Assembly (NCBI RefSeq): GCF_000223375.1
Contig: NC_017384.1
Coordinates: 1,986,501 to 2,050,500, forward strand
Length of the DNA: 64,000 nt
Origin: Ketogulonicigenium vulgare WSH-001
GTDB lineage: Bacteria > Pseudomonadota > Alphaproteobacteria > Rhodobacterales > Rhodobacteraceae
Direction of reading: 5' to 3'
Below are positions 16,959 to 25,399 of this stretch, one piece after another (the stretch's first letter is position 1; each line of letters starts with the position of its first letter). The notes below the pieces were generated by a model that was not told the DNA's origin, made no database searches, and worked only from the letters and a program-made list of their open reading frames with translations. Both the position numbers and the translations under genes were made by a program.

Positions 16959-18248
16959 ATGAAGCGACTTGCCACTCTATCCACTTTGTCTGCGCTGGCG
17001 GTTGTCGCCAGTGCCGGCGCTGCGCTGGCGCAAGATGCCTGCCCGATCCGCGTCGGCGTGCTGCATTCGCTGTCCGGCTCGATGGCGATTTCCGAAACCA
17101 CGCTGAAAGATGCGATGCTGATGCTGGTCGCGCAGCAAAACGCGGCGGGCGGGCTGCTGGGCTGCGAGATTGAAACCGTCGTTGTCGACCCTGCCTCGGA
17201 CTGGCCGCTGTTTGCCGAACAGGCGCGTGATCTGCTGACCGTGAATGAGGTGGATGTGATCTTTGGCGCCTGGACATCCGTCTCGCGCAAGGCCGTGCTG
17301 CCGGTACTCGAGGAACTGAACGGGCTGATGTTCTATCCGGTGCAATATGAGGGCGAGGAATCCTCGCGCAACGTGTTCTACACCGGCGCGGCACCAAACC
17401 AGCAAGCCATTCCTGCCGTTGACTATTTCCTGGAAGAGCTGGGTGTGACCAGCTTTGCCCTTCTGGGCACTGACTATGTCTATCCGCGCACCACGAACAA
17501 CATCCTCGAGGCCTATCTGATCGACAAGGGAATCGCGCCTGAGAATATCTTTGTGAACTACACCCCCTTTAGCCATTCCGACTGGGCGACCATCGTGTCC
17601 GACGTCGTGGCTTTGGGCGCGGGCGGCGGTCAGGTGGGCGTGATCTCGACCATCAACGGCGATGCGAATATCGGCTTTTACACCGAACTGGCCGCACAGG
17701 GTGTCTCGGCGGATGATATTCCGGTCGTTGCCTTTTCGGTCGGTGAGGAGGAGCTGTCGGGCCTTGATACCGCTGGCCTCGTTGGCCATCTGGCCGCCTG
17801 GAACTATTTCATGTCCGCCGACACGCCTGAAAACGCGGCCTTTATCGAGGCGTGGCATGAATTCATCGGCAGCGATACCCGCGTGACCAATGACCCGATG
17901 GAGGCGCATTACATCGGCTTTAACATGTGGGTGAATGCGGTCGAACAGGTCGGCACCACCGATGTCGATGCCGTCATCGACGCGCTGCCGGGCCAGACCT
18001 TTCCGAACCTGACGGGCGGGATCGCTGAAATGTTGCCCAACCACCACCTGACCAAGCCTGTGCTGATCGGCGAGATCCGTGCCGATGGCCAGTTCGATAT
18101 CATCAGCCAGACCGAGCCGGTGCCGGGCGATGCCTGGACCGACTTCCTGCCCGAATCGGCCATTCTGGAAGCCGACTGGGTCGATCTGAAGTGCGGTATG
18201 TATAACACCCAGACCCAGACCTGCGTGCAGCTGACCTCGAACTACTGA
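16959..18248 (+). CDS. urtA: Urea ABC transporter substrate-binding protein UrtA
   Basis: Periplasmic binding protein of 429 residues with a classic signal peptide ending AGAALAQ. The mature part follows the UrtA/FmdD group of the Leu/Ile/Val-binding fold: IRVGVLHSLSGSMAISETTLKDA, VIFGAWTSVSRKAVLPVLEE, GLMFYPVQYEGEESS and LLGTDYVYPRTTNN. It captures urea (or short amides) and passes it to UrtBC. ATG 16959 is preceded by AGGGAG. A terminator-like hairpin follows, and four more urt genes lie downstream. Confidence 0.95.
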   Translation: MKRLATLSTLSALAVVASAGAALAQDACPIRVGVLHSLSGSMAISETTLKDAMLMLVAQQNAAGGLLGCEIETVVVDPASDWPLFAEQARDLLTVNEVDVIFGAWTSVSRKAVLPVLEELNGLMFYPVQYEGEESSRNVFYTGAAPNQQAIPAVDYFLEELGVTSFALLGTDYVYPRTTNNILEAYLIDKGIAPENIFVNYTPFSHSDWATIVSDVVALGAGGGQVGVISTINGDANIGFYTELAAQGVSADDIPVVAFSVGEEELSGLDTAGLVGHLAAWNYFMSADTPENAAFIEAWHEFIGSDTRVTNDPMEAHYIGFNMWVNAVEQVGTTDVDAVIDALPGQTFPNLTGGIAEMLPNHHLTKPVLIGEIRADGQFDIISQTEPVPGDAWTDFLPESAILEADWVDLKCGMYNTQTQTCVQLTSNY

Positions 18249-18254
18249 TCCTTT

Positions 18255-18283
18255 GGCTGGCCCCTACGCGGGGCCAGCCTTTT
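18255..18283 (+). terminator. Hairpin between urtA and urtB (attenuating terminator)
   Basis: Perfect 10-bp stem GGCTGGCCCC (18255-18264) / GGGGCCAGCC (18270-18279), 5-nt loop, followed by TTTT. Placed directly after urtA inside the operon, it probably makes the binding protein more abundant than the permease and ATPase subunits by partial termination or 3'-end protection. Confidence 0.8.
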
Positions 18284-18304
18284 GCCCGTCAGGTATAGGC
18301 CGTC

Positions 18305-20257
18305 ATGATCCGCGTTTTGCTTATTGCCCTCGCCCTGTGTTTCAGTTTTGGCGCGCCCAAATTGGTGGCCGCCCAGACGCTGCAGGATGCGCTGCAGGTT
18401 GATCCGGGCGCGATCGCGCAGCCCTCGCGCCGCACGGTGGGCGAGACGCTGGATCGCCTGTTGGCCACCGAAGACCCCGCCCTGCCGCTGCTGTTGGAGC
18501 GTTGGCAGGGGCGTGCGCTGTATCAGCGCGCCGCAGACGGGCTGTTCTTTTATGCCGAGCAAACCGCTGACGGCTTTAACCTGTTTGATATCACGACGCT
18601 GGAGGCCGCTGGCACCGCCGCCCCGCGCGAGGTTGCAGCCTTGATCCCAAACGCCGGTGTGCGCGGAGTGATCGCATCGGCGTTGATCGAATTCCAACTG
18701 ACCGACCCCGATCCCGCCCGCCGCGCAAGCGCGGTCGCCGCCATCGCCCGCGACCCCAGCGCCGATTATCTAGAGCCACTGCGCGAGACATTGGCCGAGG
18801 AGGATGACCCCGGCCTTTACGCCCGCAAAGAACGCGTGTTGCAGATGCTGATCGCGCGGTTCGATACTGATATCGACGCGCGCGTGGCGGCGATTAGCGC
18901 GCTGGGCACAGATGTCTCGACCGAGACGCGCGCCCTGTTGAACCAGTTGCTGCGCAGCACGACGGCCGTGGGTGCGACTGTGCCAGAGGGCGTGAATATC
19001 GCCGCAGTGCTAGAGCCGGGCAGCCGCGCACTATCGCGTGATGCCGCCTATGGGATGCTGATCAGCGCGGGCCTTGCCCCCGCGCCCGTCACGCCTGCGC
19101 AGATCCGCGAGGCTTTGATCGCCAATATCGACGGCGGTTTTGTCGGCGGGATGCCGGTGGCGCAGATGAATACCGATGCCGCGCGCACCAGCGCCTATGA
19201 TGCGCTGGCCGCCAGTGGCACCGTCGCCCCGCGCGTGACGCCTGCCGATATGGATGCCGCGTTGGCCGCGCATTCCTTTTGGTCGCAATATGAGACGTCG
19301 AATGTGCAGATCACCGATGCCGCGGCGGCCGCGCTGGCCAGTGCGACGACGCGTGTCGGGCTGTTTCAGGTCGCGGATATCAGTTTGGATGCGCTGTCGC
19401 TGGCCTCGATTTACTTCCTCGCCGCCATTGGCCTTGCCATCACTTTTGGCGTCATGGGCGTCATCAATATGGCGCATGGCGAGTTCATTATGATGGGCGC
19501 TTACACCGCCTATGTCGTGCAGCTCTTTATTCCCGATTACACCGTCGCGCTGATCGTGGCGCTGCCTGCCGCGTTTTTGGTCGCGGCCATTGCGGGCATC
19601 GCGCTCGAGCGGTTGGTGATCCGCCATCTGGCCAATCGCCCGCTGGAAACGCTGCTGGCGACATTCGGCATTTCCATCGCACTGCAACAACTGACCAAAA
19701 TCATCTTTGGCACCCAAGCGCGTCCGGTGACCGCGCCTTCGTGGCTGAGTGGCGCGTGGATTTACAATGACGTGCTGGGGATCTCATGGATTCGCATCGC
19801 GATTTTCGTGCTGGCGCTGGTGTTTTTGGCGCTGCTGCTGGTCATCCTGAACCGCACCCGGTTGGGGCTGGAAATCCGCGCCGTGACGCAAAACCCCGGC
19901 ATGGCGGCCAGTATGGGGATCAACCCAGACCGGGTGAAAATGCTGACCTTTGGCCTTGGATCAGGCATCGCGGGGATCGCGGGGGTCGGCATCGGCCTTT
20001 ATGCGCAGGTCACGTCCGAGATGGGATCGAACTACATCGTGCAAAGCTTTATGGCCGTGGTCGTCGGCGGCGTCGGCAATGTCTGGGGCACGCTGGCGGG
20101 TGCCACGTTGATCGGTGTCATGCAAAAGGGGATCGAATGGTTCAACCCCTCGAATACCCTCGCCGCGCAGACCTATATGATCCTGTTTATCATCATCTTT
20201 ATCCAGTTCCGTCCGCGCGGCATCGTCGCGCTGAAGGGCCGCGCGGCGGGAGTCTGA
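18305..20257 (+). CDS. urtB: Urea ABC transporter permease UrtB
   Basis: 650-residue permease. A signal-like segment (1-23) leads into about 330 residues of predicted periplasmic, helical sequence with HEAT-like character (ALIEFQLTDPDPARRASAVA, RFDTDIDARVAAISALGTD). About eight transmembrane helices occupy roughly residues 355-645 in the LivH-type fold. The channel-domain signature GVMGVINMAHGEFIMMGAY is typical of LivH/UrtB, as are GIALERLVIRHL and the end FRPRGIVALKGR. The N-terminal extension is known for UrtB. It ends 1 bp before urtC. Confidence 0.93.
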   Translation: MIRVLLIALALCFSFGAPKLVAAQTLQDALQVDPGAIAQPSRRTVGETLDRLLATEDPALPLLLERWQGRALYQRAADGLFFYAEQTADGFNLFDITTLEAAGTAAPREVAALIPNAGVRGVIASALIEFQLTDPDPARRASAVAAIARDPSADYLEPLRETLAEEDDPGLYARKERVLQMLIARFDTDIDARVAAISALGTDVSTETRALLNQLLRSTTAVGATVPEGVNIAAVLEPGSRALSRDAAYGMLISAGLAPAPVTPAQIREALIANIDGGFVGGMPVAQMNTDAARTSAYDALAASGTVAPRVTPADMDAALAAHSFWSQYETSNVQITDAAAAALASATTRVGLFQVADISLDALSLASIYFLAAIGLAITFGVMGVINMAHGEFIMMGAYTAYVVQLFIPDYTVALIVALPAAFLVAAIAGIALERLVIRHLANRPLETLLATFGISIALQQLTKIIFGTQARPVTAPSWLSGAWIYNDVLGISWIRIAIFVLALVFLALLLVILNRTRLGLEIRAVTQNPGMAASMGINPDRVKMLTFGLGSGIAGIAGVGIGLYAQVTSEMGSNYIVQSFMAVVVGGVGNVWGTLAGATLIGVMQKGIEWFNPSNTLAAQTYMILFIIIFIQFRPRGIVALKGRAAGV

Positions 20258-20258
20258 C

Positions 20259-21431
20259 ATGCAGGGTGGATTTTTGGCAAAGAACCCTTCGGTGCTGTGG
20301 TTTCTGCTGGTGCTGGCGGTGTTTACGGTCGTCGCCACGCTGCTGTCGCAAATCGGAATCGGGGCGGTTTCGACATCCATGGTCAAGGTGCTGGGGCGCA
20401 CTTTGTGCCTTGCGCTGGTGGCGGTGGCGATGGATGTGATCTGGGGCTATTGCGGCATCCTCAGCCTAGGACACATGGCGTTTTTCGGCATCGGCGGTTA
20501 CGCCATCGGCCAATGGCTGATGTATGCGCGCACCGAAATGATCGTCGCGGGCACGCTGGCGGCATCGCCGCTGCCCCCCACCGCGCTAGAGGTGAAAAAC
20601 GCCGTCGCAAGCCAGATTTTCGGCGTCGTCGGCACGTCTGAATTGCCCTGGGTCTGGGGATTTGCCCATAGCTTGCCGCTGCAACTGGCGATGGTCGTGC
20701 TGGTACCGGGCCTTGTGGCGCTGGTGTTCGGCTGGCTGGCGTTCCGCAGCCGTGTCACCGGCGTCTATCTGTCGATCCTGACCCAAGCGATGACACTGGC
20801 GCTGTCGCTGTGGCTCTTCCAGAACGATTCGGGTCTGCGCGGCAATAACGGCCTGTCGGGGCTGCAAAATCTGCCGGGGCTGGATCACTGGGGGCAGGAC
20901 TTCATCGCGGTGGTGTTCCTCTGGGCCTCGGCTCTCGCACTGGGGCTGGGCTATGTGTTCTTTGCCTTTATCACCTCGGGCAAAATGGGATCGGTGATCC
21001 GCGCCATCCGCGATGACGAGGCGCGGGTGCGGTTTCTGGGTTATGGGGTCGAGGGGTTCAAGCTGTTCATCTTTACCGTCACCGCCTGTGTCGCCGCGAT
21101 CGCGGGCGCCCTCTATTATCCGCAGGCGGGGATCATCAACCCGGCAGAGGTCGCGCCCATCGCCTCGATCTATCTGGCGGTCTGGGTGGCAATCGGCGGA
21201 CGCGGGCGGCTTTATGGCGCGGTGATCGGGGCGGTTGCGGTCTCGTTGCTGTCCAGCTGGTTCACGGGTGGCGCGGCGCCGCCGATCAACCTGGGGTTCT
21301 ACACGATCCGCTGGACGGAATGGTGGTTGGTGCTGTTGGGCGCAAGTTTCGTGCTGGTCACGCTGTTCTTTCCCAAAGGGGTCGGCGGGTTGTTTGACCT
21401 GATCCCCAGCCGCAAGGAGCGCAAGGAATGA
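20259..21431 (+). CDS. urtC: Urea ABC transporter permease UrtC
   Basis: 390-residue LivM-type permease with about ten transmembrane helices. Diagnostic segments are WGYCGILSLGHMAFFGIGGYAIG, SGLRGNNGLSGLQNLPG, the EAA-like cytoplasmic loop VIRAIRDDEARVRFLGYGVEG that contacts the ATPases, and WVAIGGRGRLYGAVIGAV. It pairs with UrtB to form the membrane channel. Its stop overlaps urtD by 4 bp (ATGA). Confidence 0.94.
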   Translation: MQGGFLAKNPSVLWFLLVLAVFTVVATLLSQIGIGAVSTSMVKVLGRTLCLALVAVAMDVIWGYCGILSLGHMAFFGIGGYAIGQWLMYARTEMIVAGTLAASPLPPTALEVKNAVASQIFGVVGTSELPWVWGFAHSLPLQLAMVVLVPGLVALVFGWLAFRSRVTGVYLSILTQAMTLALSLWLFQNDSGLRGNNGLSGLQNLPGLDHWGQDFIAVVFLWASALALGLGYVFFAFITSGKMGSVIRAIRDDEARVRFLGYGVEGFKLFIFTVTACVAAIAGALYYPQAGIINPAEVAPIASIYLAVWVAIGGRGRLYGAVIGAVAVSLLSSWFTGGAAPPINLGFYTIRWTEWWLVLLGASFVLVTLFFPKGVGGLFDLIPSRKERKE

Positions 21432-22168
21432 ACGCGCTGCTGGAGGTTTCAGGCATTTCGGTCACGTTTGACGGGTTCCGCGCCATCAACAATCTGTCGA
21501 TTTCGGTGGCCGAGCGTGAGCTGCGCGCCATTATCGGCCCCAATGGGGCTGGCAAAACGACCTTTATGGATATCGTCACCGGCAAGACACGACCCGATAC
21601 GGGCCGCGTGCTGTGGGGCGAGATGGCGGTCAATCTGGTCGGCATGAACGAGGCGAAGATCGCTCGCATGGGTCTGGGCCGCAAATTCCAGCGCCCCACT
21701 GTGTTCGAGGCCCAAACCGTGCGGGATAACCTGCTGATGGCGCTGAAAAACCCGCGCGCGCCCTTTGCCGTTCTGCTGTCGCGCCCGACCGCGGCCGATA
21801 TCCTGCGGATGGAGGAGATCGCGGTCGAGGTTGGCCTTTCCGCCCATCTGCACCGCATTTCCGGCGAACTCAGCCATGGGCAAAAGCAATGGCTGGAGAT
21901 TGGCATGTTGCTGGCGCAAGAGCCGCGCCTTCTGCTGGTGGACGAGCCTGCGGCGGGGATGACACCGGCCGAGCGGGAACATACCACCGATCTGCTCAAG
22001 CGGATGGCGCAGACCCGTGCCGTGGTGGTGGTCGAACATGATATGGAATTTATCCGCCGCCTCGATTGCCGCGTGACCGTGCTGCATGAGGGCCGCGTGC
22101 TGGCCGAGGGCAGCCTTGACCATGTCACCGCGAACCAAGAGGTGATCGACGTGTATCTGGGGCGCTGA
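21428..22168 (+). CDS. urtD: Urea ABC transporter ATP-binding protein UrtD
   Basis: 246-residue LivG-type ATPase. Walker A GPNGAGKTTFMD, Q-loop region GRKFQRPTVFEAQTV, signature ELSHGQKQWLEIGMLL (SHGQK instead of SGGQ is normal for UrtD), Walker B LLLVDEPAAGM and switch His in VVEHDMEFIRRL. It powers uptake with UrtE as heterodimer. Starts inside the urtC stop and ends 1 bp before urtE. Confidence 0.94.
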   Translation: MNALLEVSGISVTFDGFRAINNLSISVAERELRAIIGPNGAGKTTFMDIVTGKTRPDTGRVLWGEMAVNLVGMNEAKIARMGLGRKFQRPTVFEAQTVRDNLLMALKNPRAPFAVLLSRPTAADILRMEEIAVEVGLSAHLHRISGELSHGQKQWLEIGMLLAQEPRLLLVDEPAAGMTPAEREHTTDLLKRMAQTRAVVVVEHDMEFIRRLDCRVTVLHEGRVLAEGSLDHVTANQEVIDVYLGR

Positions 22169-22169
22169 C

Positions 22170-22865
22170 ATGCTGGATGTAGAAAACCTGACGCTGAAAT
22201 ACGGCCAGAGCGAGATTTTGCACGGCATTTCCCTGACCGCCCGCATGGGACAGGTGACGGCGGTGATGGGCACCAACGGGGTGGGGAAAACATCCCTGCT
22301 AAAGGCCATCGCAGGGCGGCACCCCTTTGACAAGGGGACGATCCGCCTCGATGGGCGCGATATGGGGCATTACAGCGCCAATGGCGCAGCGCGCGCCGGC
22401 ATCGCCTATGTGCCGCAGGGGCGCGAGGTGTTCCCCATGATGAGCGTGACTGAAAACCTGATGACCGGCTTCGCCTGCCTGCCCCGCGCCGATCACAAGA
22501 TCCCCGATCGTATTTATGAATTGTTCCCCGTGCTAAAGGACATGGCGCATCGGCGCGGCGGCGATCTTTCGGGCGGGCAGCAGCAGCAATTGGCGATTGC
22601 CCGCGCGCTGATCACCCAGCCGCGCGTTCTGCTGCTGGACGAGCCGACCGAGGGGATTCAGCCCAATATTATCAAGGACATCGGCCGCGTCATCGCGGGC
22701 TTGCGCGACGAGGGAAAAATGGCGATCGTGCTGGTCGAGCAGTTCTTTGACTTTGCTTACGGTCTTGCCGATGAATTCGTGGCGCTGAACCGCGGCGATG
22801 TCGTGCTGTCGGCCCCCCGCGCCGATGTCACGCGCGAGGGGCTGCTGGAAAAGGTCTCGATCTAG
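22170..22865 (+). CDS. urtE: Urea ABC transporter ATP-binding protein UrtE
   Basis: 231-residue LivF-type ATPase. Walker A GTNGVGKTSLLKA, signature DLSGGQQQQLAIARALI, Walker B LLLDEPTEGIQPNII and switch residues VLVEQFFDFAYGLAD; the Q-rich signature and the EGIQPNII after Walker B are characteristic of UrtE. Last gene of the operon. Its TAG stop shares CTAG (22862-22865) with the stop of the convergent VOC gene, so no terminator fits between them. Confidence 0.94.
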   Translation: MLDVENLTLKYGQSEILHGISLTARMGQVTAVMGTNGVGKTSLLKAIAGRHPFDKGTIRLDGRDMGHYSANGAARAGIAYVPQGREVFPMMSVTENLMTGFACLPRADHKIPDRIYELFPVLKDMAHRRGGDLSGGQQQQLAIARALITQPRVLLLDEPTEGIQPNIIKDIGRVIAGLRDEGKMAIVLVEQFFDFAYGLADEFVALNRGDVVLSAPRADVTREGLLEKVSI

Positions 22866-23740
22866 ACCGCCATGCGGATGGAATTGCCCCAGTCATCTTG
22901 ATAGCTGGCGGCGGCGGTGACGGCGCTGCCGCCCAGCTCGACGAAATCAAGCCCGACATGGATCGGATCGCGGGGCCCTGCGCCAAAGCTGTTCCATTCG
23001 TTGACCGCAATCGTGTGGTGATAGCCGCCTGTCGACAGGAAGGACGCGCCCATCCGTTCGCGCACGGCGTCAAAACCCATGGTTTCGCGCCAAAACGCCG
23101 AGGCGCGGGCAGTGTCGCCAACCTTCATATGCACATGGCCCAAACAGGTGCCGGGGGGCGCGCCGAACCAGCGGGTCTCTTGCCCCTGAAGTTCGGCAAC
23201 CATGCCCTGAAAGTCGATTTGCAGGCTGGCCATTTCGACCTGCCCATTGTTCCATTCCCATTCATCGGCGGGACGGTCGGCGTAGATCTCGACCCCGTTG
23301 CCTTCGGGATCGGTCAGATAGATCGCCTCGGACACCAGATGATCCGCCGCGCCGTCGATGCGCATCCCAAGGTTCGAGGCATTCAGCACCCAGCGCGCCA
23401 GATCATGGCGCGAGGGCAGCAGATAGGCGTTGTGATACAGCCCCGCAACGCGCATGGGGGCAAGGACGATGCCCTCGACCTCGGTGATCTCCAGCAAGGT
23501 GATGCCGCCCGCGCCAAGGTGGATCGTCGCACCCTCGCGCGATAATTCCTGCAGGCCGACATGTGTCTGATACCACAGGGAAAGCGCCTCGGCATCGCGG
23601 GCGCGCAGGCCGGATTTGGTGACATGGATCGGGGTTTGCAGCGGGAAAGCGATGGCGACTGCGGGCACCTGCGCCACAGCGGGGCGCGTGATGACAAAGG
23701 GCGCGGCGATAAGCGCGGTGACAAAACTGCGACGTTTCAT
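22862..23740 (-). CDS. VOC-superfamily protein (catechol dioxygenase-like) with Tat-like signal
   Basis: 292-residue protein with two glyoxalase/VOC modules. The first spans about residues 37-155 (HVTKSGLRARDAEALSLWYQ ... IYLTDPEGNGVEIYADRP). The second spans about 190-290 (GHVHMKVGDTARASAFWRET ... GGYHHTIAVNEWNS). This resembles CatE/YfiE-type extradiol dioxygenases, though metal ligation cannot be confirmed. The N-terminus MKRRSFVTALIAAPFVITRPAVAQ-like has twin arginines, a hydrophobic core and an AVA cleavage site, suggesting Tat export of a folded metalloprotein, which is unusual for this family. It follows a small secreted protein gene on the same strand. Confidence 0.75.
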   Translation of the reverse strand: MKRRSFVTALIAAPFVITRPAVAQVPAVAIAFPLQTPIHVTKSGLRARDAEALSLWYQTHVGLQELSREGATIHLGAGGITLLEITEVEGIVLAPMRVAGLYHNAYLLPSRHDLARWVLNASNLGMRIDGAADHLVSEAIYLTDPEGNGVEIYADRPADEWEWNNGQVEMASLQIDFQGMVAELQGQETRWFGAPPGTCLGHVHMKVGDTARASAFWRETMGFDAVRERMGASFLSTGGYHHTIAVNEWNSFGAGPRDPIHVGLDFVELGGSAVTAAASYQDDWGNSIRMAV

Positions 23741-23776
23741 AATGATATCCGTTTGATCTGAAAGGAAGGTTCCGGT

Positions 23777-24091
23777 TCAGATCACGCCGCGCGGCGGCCG
23801 CCATTGCCCGCCGGCAGTAAGGCCGCGCGGCTGGGGCATATCAGCAGATCGCACCGCCACTTGCGCGGCGCGGGGCGGCATCGCGGTTTCAAAGGCGCGC
23901 AGCGGCAGGCAGGCGGGGCATTGGTCGGGCAGTGCGACTTTGACCGGCGCTGTGCCCGGCATATAGCAGACCTGCGTCGCCGCGCAGGGCGCAGCCGCAA
24001 CGCCCCGCGCAACCGCAGGCGTCAATGCCACCAGCATCGCCGCCGCTATTAGCGCAAAGCAGATCATAAATTGGGTCAGGTGCCGCCTCAT
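23777..24091 (-). CDS. Small secreted protein, DUF2946-like
   Basis: 104-residue protein. One hydrophobic N-terminal segment (FMICFALIAAAMLVALTPAVA) looks like a signal peptide. A short mature part follows with Cys residues in APCAATQVC and CPACLPL, and a proline/arginine-rich end (GGQWRPPRG). The C-P-x-C motif and PPRG-like tail recall DUF2946 proteins, often found near metal or copper genes, but the match is by eye only. ATG 24091 was chosen as the last Met before the hydrophobic core; the frame extends to 24211. Probably co-transcribed with the VOC gene 36 bp downstream. Function unknown. Confidence 0.55.
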   Translation of the reverse strand: MRRHLTQFMICFALIAAAMLVALTPAVARGVAAAPCAATQVCYMPGTAPVKVALPDQCPACLPLRAFETAMPPRAAQVAVRSADMPQPRGLTAGGQWRPPRGVI

Positions 24092-24204
24092 ATCCCCTAT
24101 TTGCCGCAGAAGCGCCTGACACTCAAAGCGGAATTTACAGGGGGCACGCTGATGTGACACGCGCCGCCGCTTGCCATGGGCCGCGCGCGCGTTAGGATCA
24201 CGCC

Positions 24205-24573
24205 ATGACACAAGATGACCCGATCACCGCCATTAAACTGCGCCTGCAATTCGCCGATGACGCCGTTTTCGGCCCCGGCAAAGCCGCACTTTTGGAACAT
24301 ATCCACGCCGAGGGCTCGATCGCGGCCGCGGGACGCCTGATGGGGATGAGCTATAAGCGCGCCTGGTCACTGGTCGAGGAGATGAACCGCAGTTTCACGA
24401 CACCCTTGGTCCTGTCCGCGCGCGGTGGCGCAAGCGGTGGCACGGCGCAGGTCACCCCCACGGGCGCGGAAGTTTTAGCCGCCTATCGTGCCTTGGAAAA
24501 AGTGCTGCACAGCAAGGGCGCGGCGCCCTTATCAAAGATTCGCGCGCATCTGCGCACCGGCGGCGACGCGTAA
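24205..24573 (+). CDS. ModE-like winged-helix molybdate regulator (DNA-binding domain only)
   Basis: 122-residue protein corresponding to the ModE N-terminal winged helix-turn-helix: FGPGKAALLEHIHAEGSIAAAGRLMGMSYKRAWSLVEEMNR is the diagnostic helix pair, followed by the wing (SARGGASGGTAQVTPTGAEVL). The molybdate-binding Mop/TOBE domains of full-length ModE (about 260 residues) are absent. Such short ModE-like proteins exist in alphaproteobacteria and may repress without sensing molybdate directly. It precedes modABC on the same strand with an operator-like palindrome in between. Confidence 0.85.
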   Translation: MTQDDPITAIKLRLQFADDAVFGPGKAALLEHIHAEGSIAAAGRLMGMSYKRAWSLVEEMNRSFTTPLVLSARGGASGGTAQVTPTGAEVLAAYRALEKVLHSKGAAPLSKIRAHLRTGGDA

Positions 24574-24595
24574 AGCGCTTGCCCTGCCGCATGGG

Positions 24596-24623
24596 TTCGA
24601 TATGTTCGCGTAAACACATCGAA
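24596..24623. promoter_or_regulatory. Mo-box-like palindrome upstream of modA
   Basis: TTCGATATGT (24596-24605), 8-bp spacer, ACACATCGAA (24614-24623): 10-bp arms with one mismatch, 14 bp before the modA start. It resembles the alphaproteobacterial Mo-box (ATCG-rich outer ends, AT-rich inner arms, short spacer). Likely the ModE-like protein's binding site repressing modABC. Confidence 0.65.
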
Positions 24624-24637
24624 ACACAGGTTATCCC

Positions 24638-25399
24638 ATGAACCGCAAGATCGCATTCGCCGCCACCCTCATTGGCGGCCTGATGGCCAGCTCGGCAATG
24701 GCCGAAGATATCACCGTTTTCGCCGCCGCCAGCATGAAAGACAGTCTGGATGCGGTCATCGCCAATTGGACGGCGGAAACCGGCAATACGGTGACGGTGT
24801 CCTATGAGGGCTCGTCCGCACTGGCGCGCCAGATCGAACAGGGCGCGCCTGCCGCGATGTTCATCTCGGCCGCAATCGACTGGATGGACTATGTCGAAGG
24901 GCTGGGCCTGATCGAGGATGGCACCCGCAGCGACCTGCTGGGCAATTCGCTGGTGATCGTCTCGCACGAAGCCCCCGCCGCGCCGGTCACGATTGACGCG
25001 AACCTCGACTTGATCGGCCTTTTGGGCGATGAGAAACTGGCGATGGCGCTGGTGGATTCCGTGCCAGCCGGCGTTTACGGCAAAGAAGCCCTGACCAACC
25101 TTGGCCTGTGGGACAGCGTTGCGCCGAATGTGGCGCAAGCGGATAACGTGCGCGCAGCCTTGGCGCTGGTGGGTCTGGGCGAGGCGCCCTATGGCATCGT
25201 CTATAGCACCGATGCCGCCGCCGACCCGAATGTCGCGATCTATGGCACATTCCCGGCAGACAGCCACGGCCCCATCACCTATCCGGTTGCGTTGATTAAA
25301 GAATATAGCAGCGATACCGCCCATGCCTTCCTTGACTACCTGAAGACGCCCGCCGCGTCCGACGTCTTTACGGAATTCGGCTTCGTCACCCTGCAATGA
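24638..25399 (+). CDS. modA: Molybdate ABC transporter substrate-binding protein ModA
   Basis: 253-residue periplasmic binding protein with signal peptide ending SSAMAE. The mature start DITVFAAASMKDSLDAVIANW and GSSALARQIEQGAPAAMFISA are hallmark ModA segments (Ser residues that bind the oxyanion). DSVPAGVYGKEAL and PYGIVYSTDA complete the site. ATG 24638 overlaps no other gene; no strong Shine-Dalgarno is seen. The stop overlaps modB by 4 bp (ATGA). Confidence 0.95.
   Translation: MNRKIAFAATLIGGLMASSAMAEDITVFAAASMKDSLDAVIANWTAETGNTVTVSYEGSSALARQIEQGAPAAMFISAAIDWMDYVEGLGLIEDGTRSDLLGNSLVIVSHEAPAAPVTIDANLDLIGLLGDEKLAMALVDSVPAGVYGKEALTNLGLWDSVAPNVAQADNVRAALALVGLGEAPYGIVYSTDAAADPNVAIYGTFPADSHGPITYPVALIKEYSSDTAHAFLDYLKTPAASDVFTEFGFVTLQ

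Noticed and set aside
18305..19380. Long N-terminal extension of UrtB as a possible gene fusion
   Set aside because: Periplasmic N-terminal extensions are known for UrtB proteins, so this is not novel in itself.
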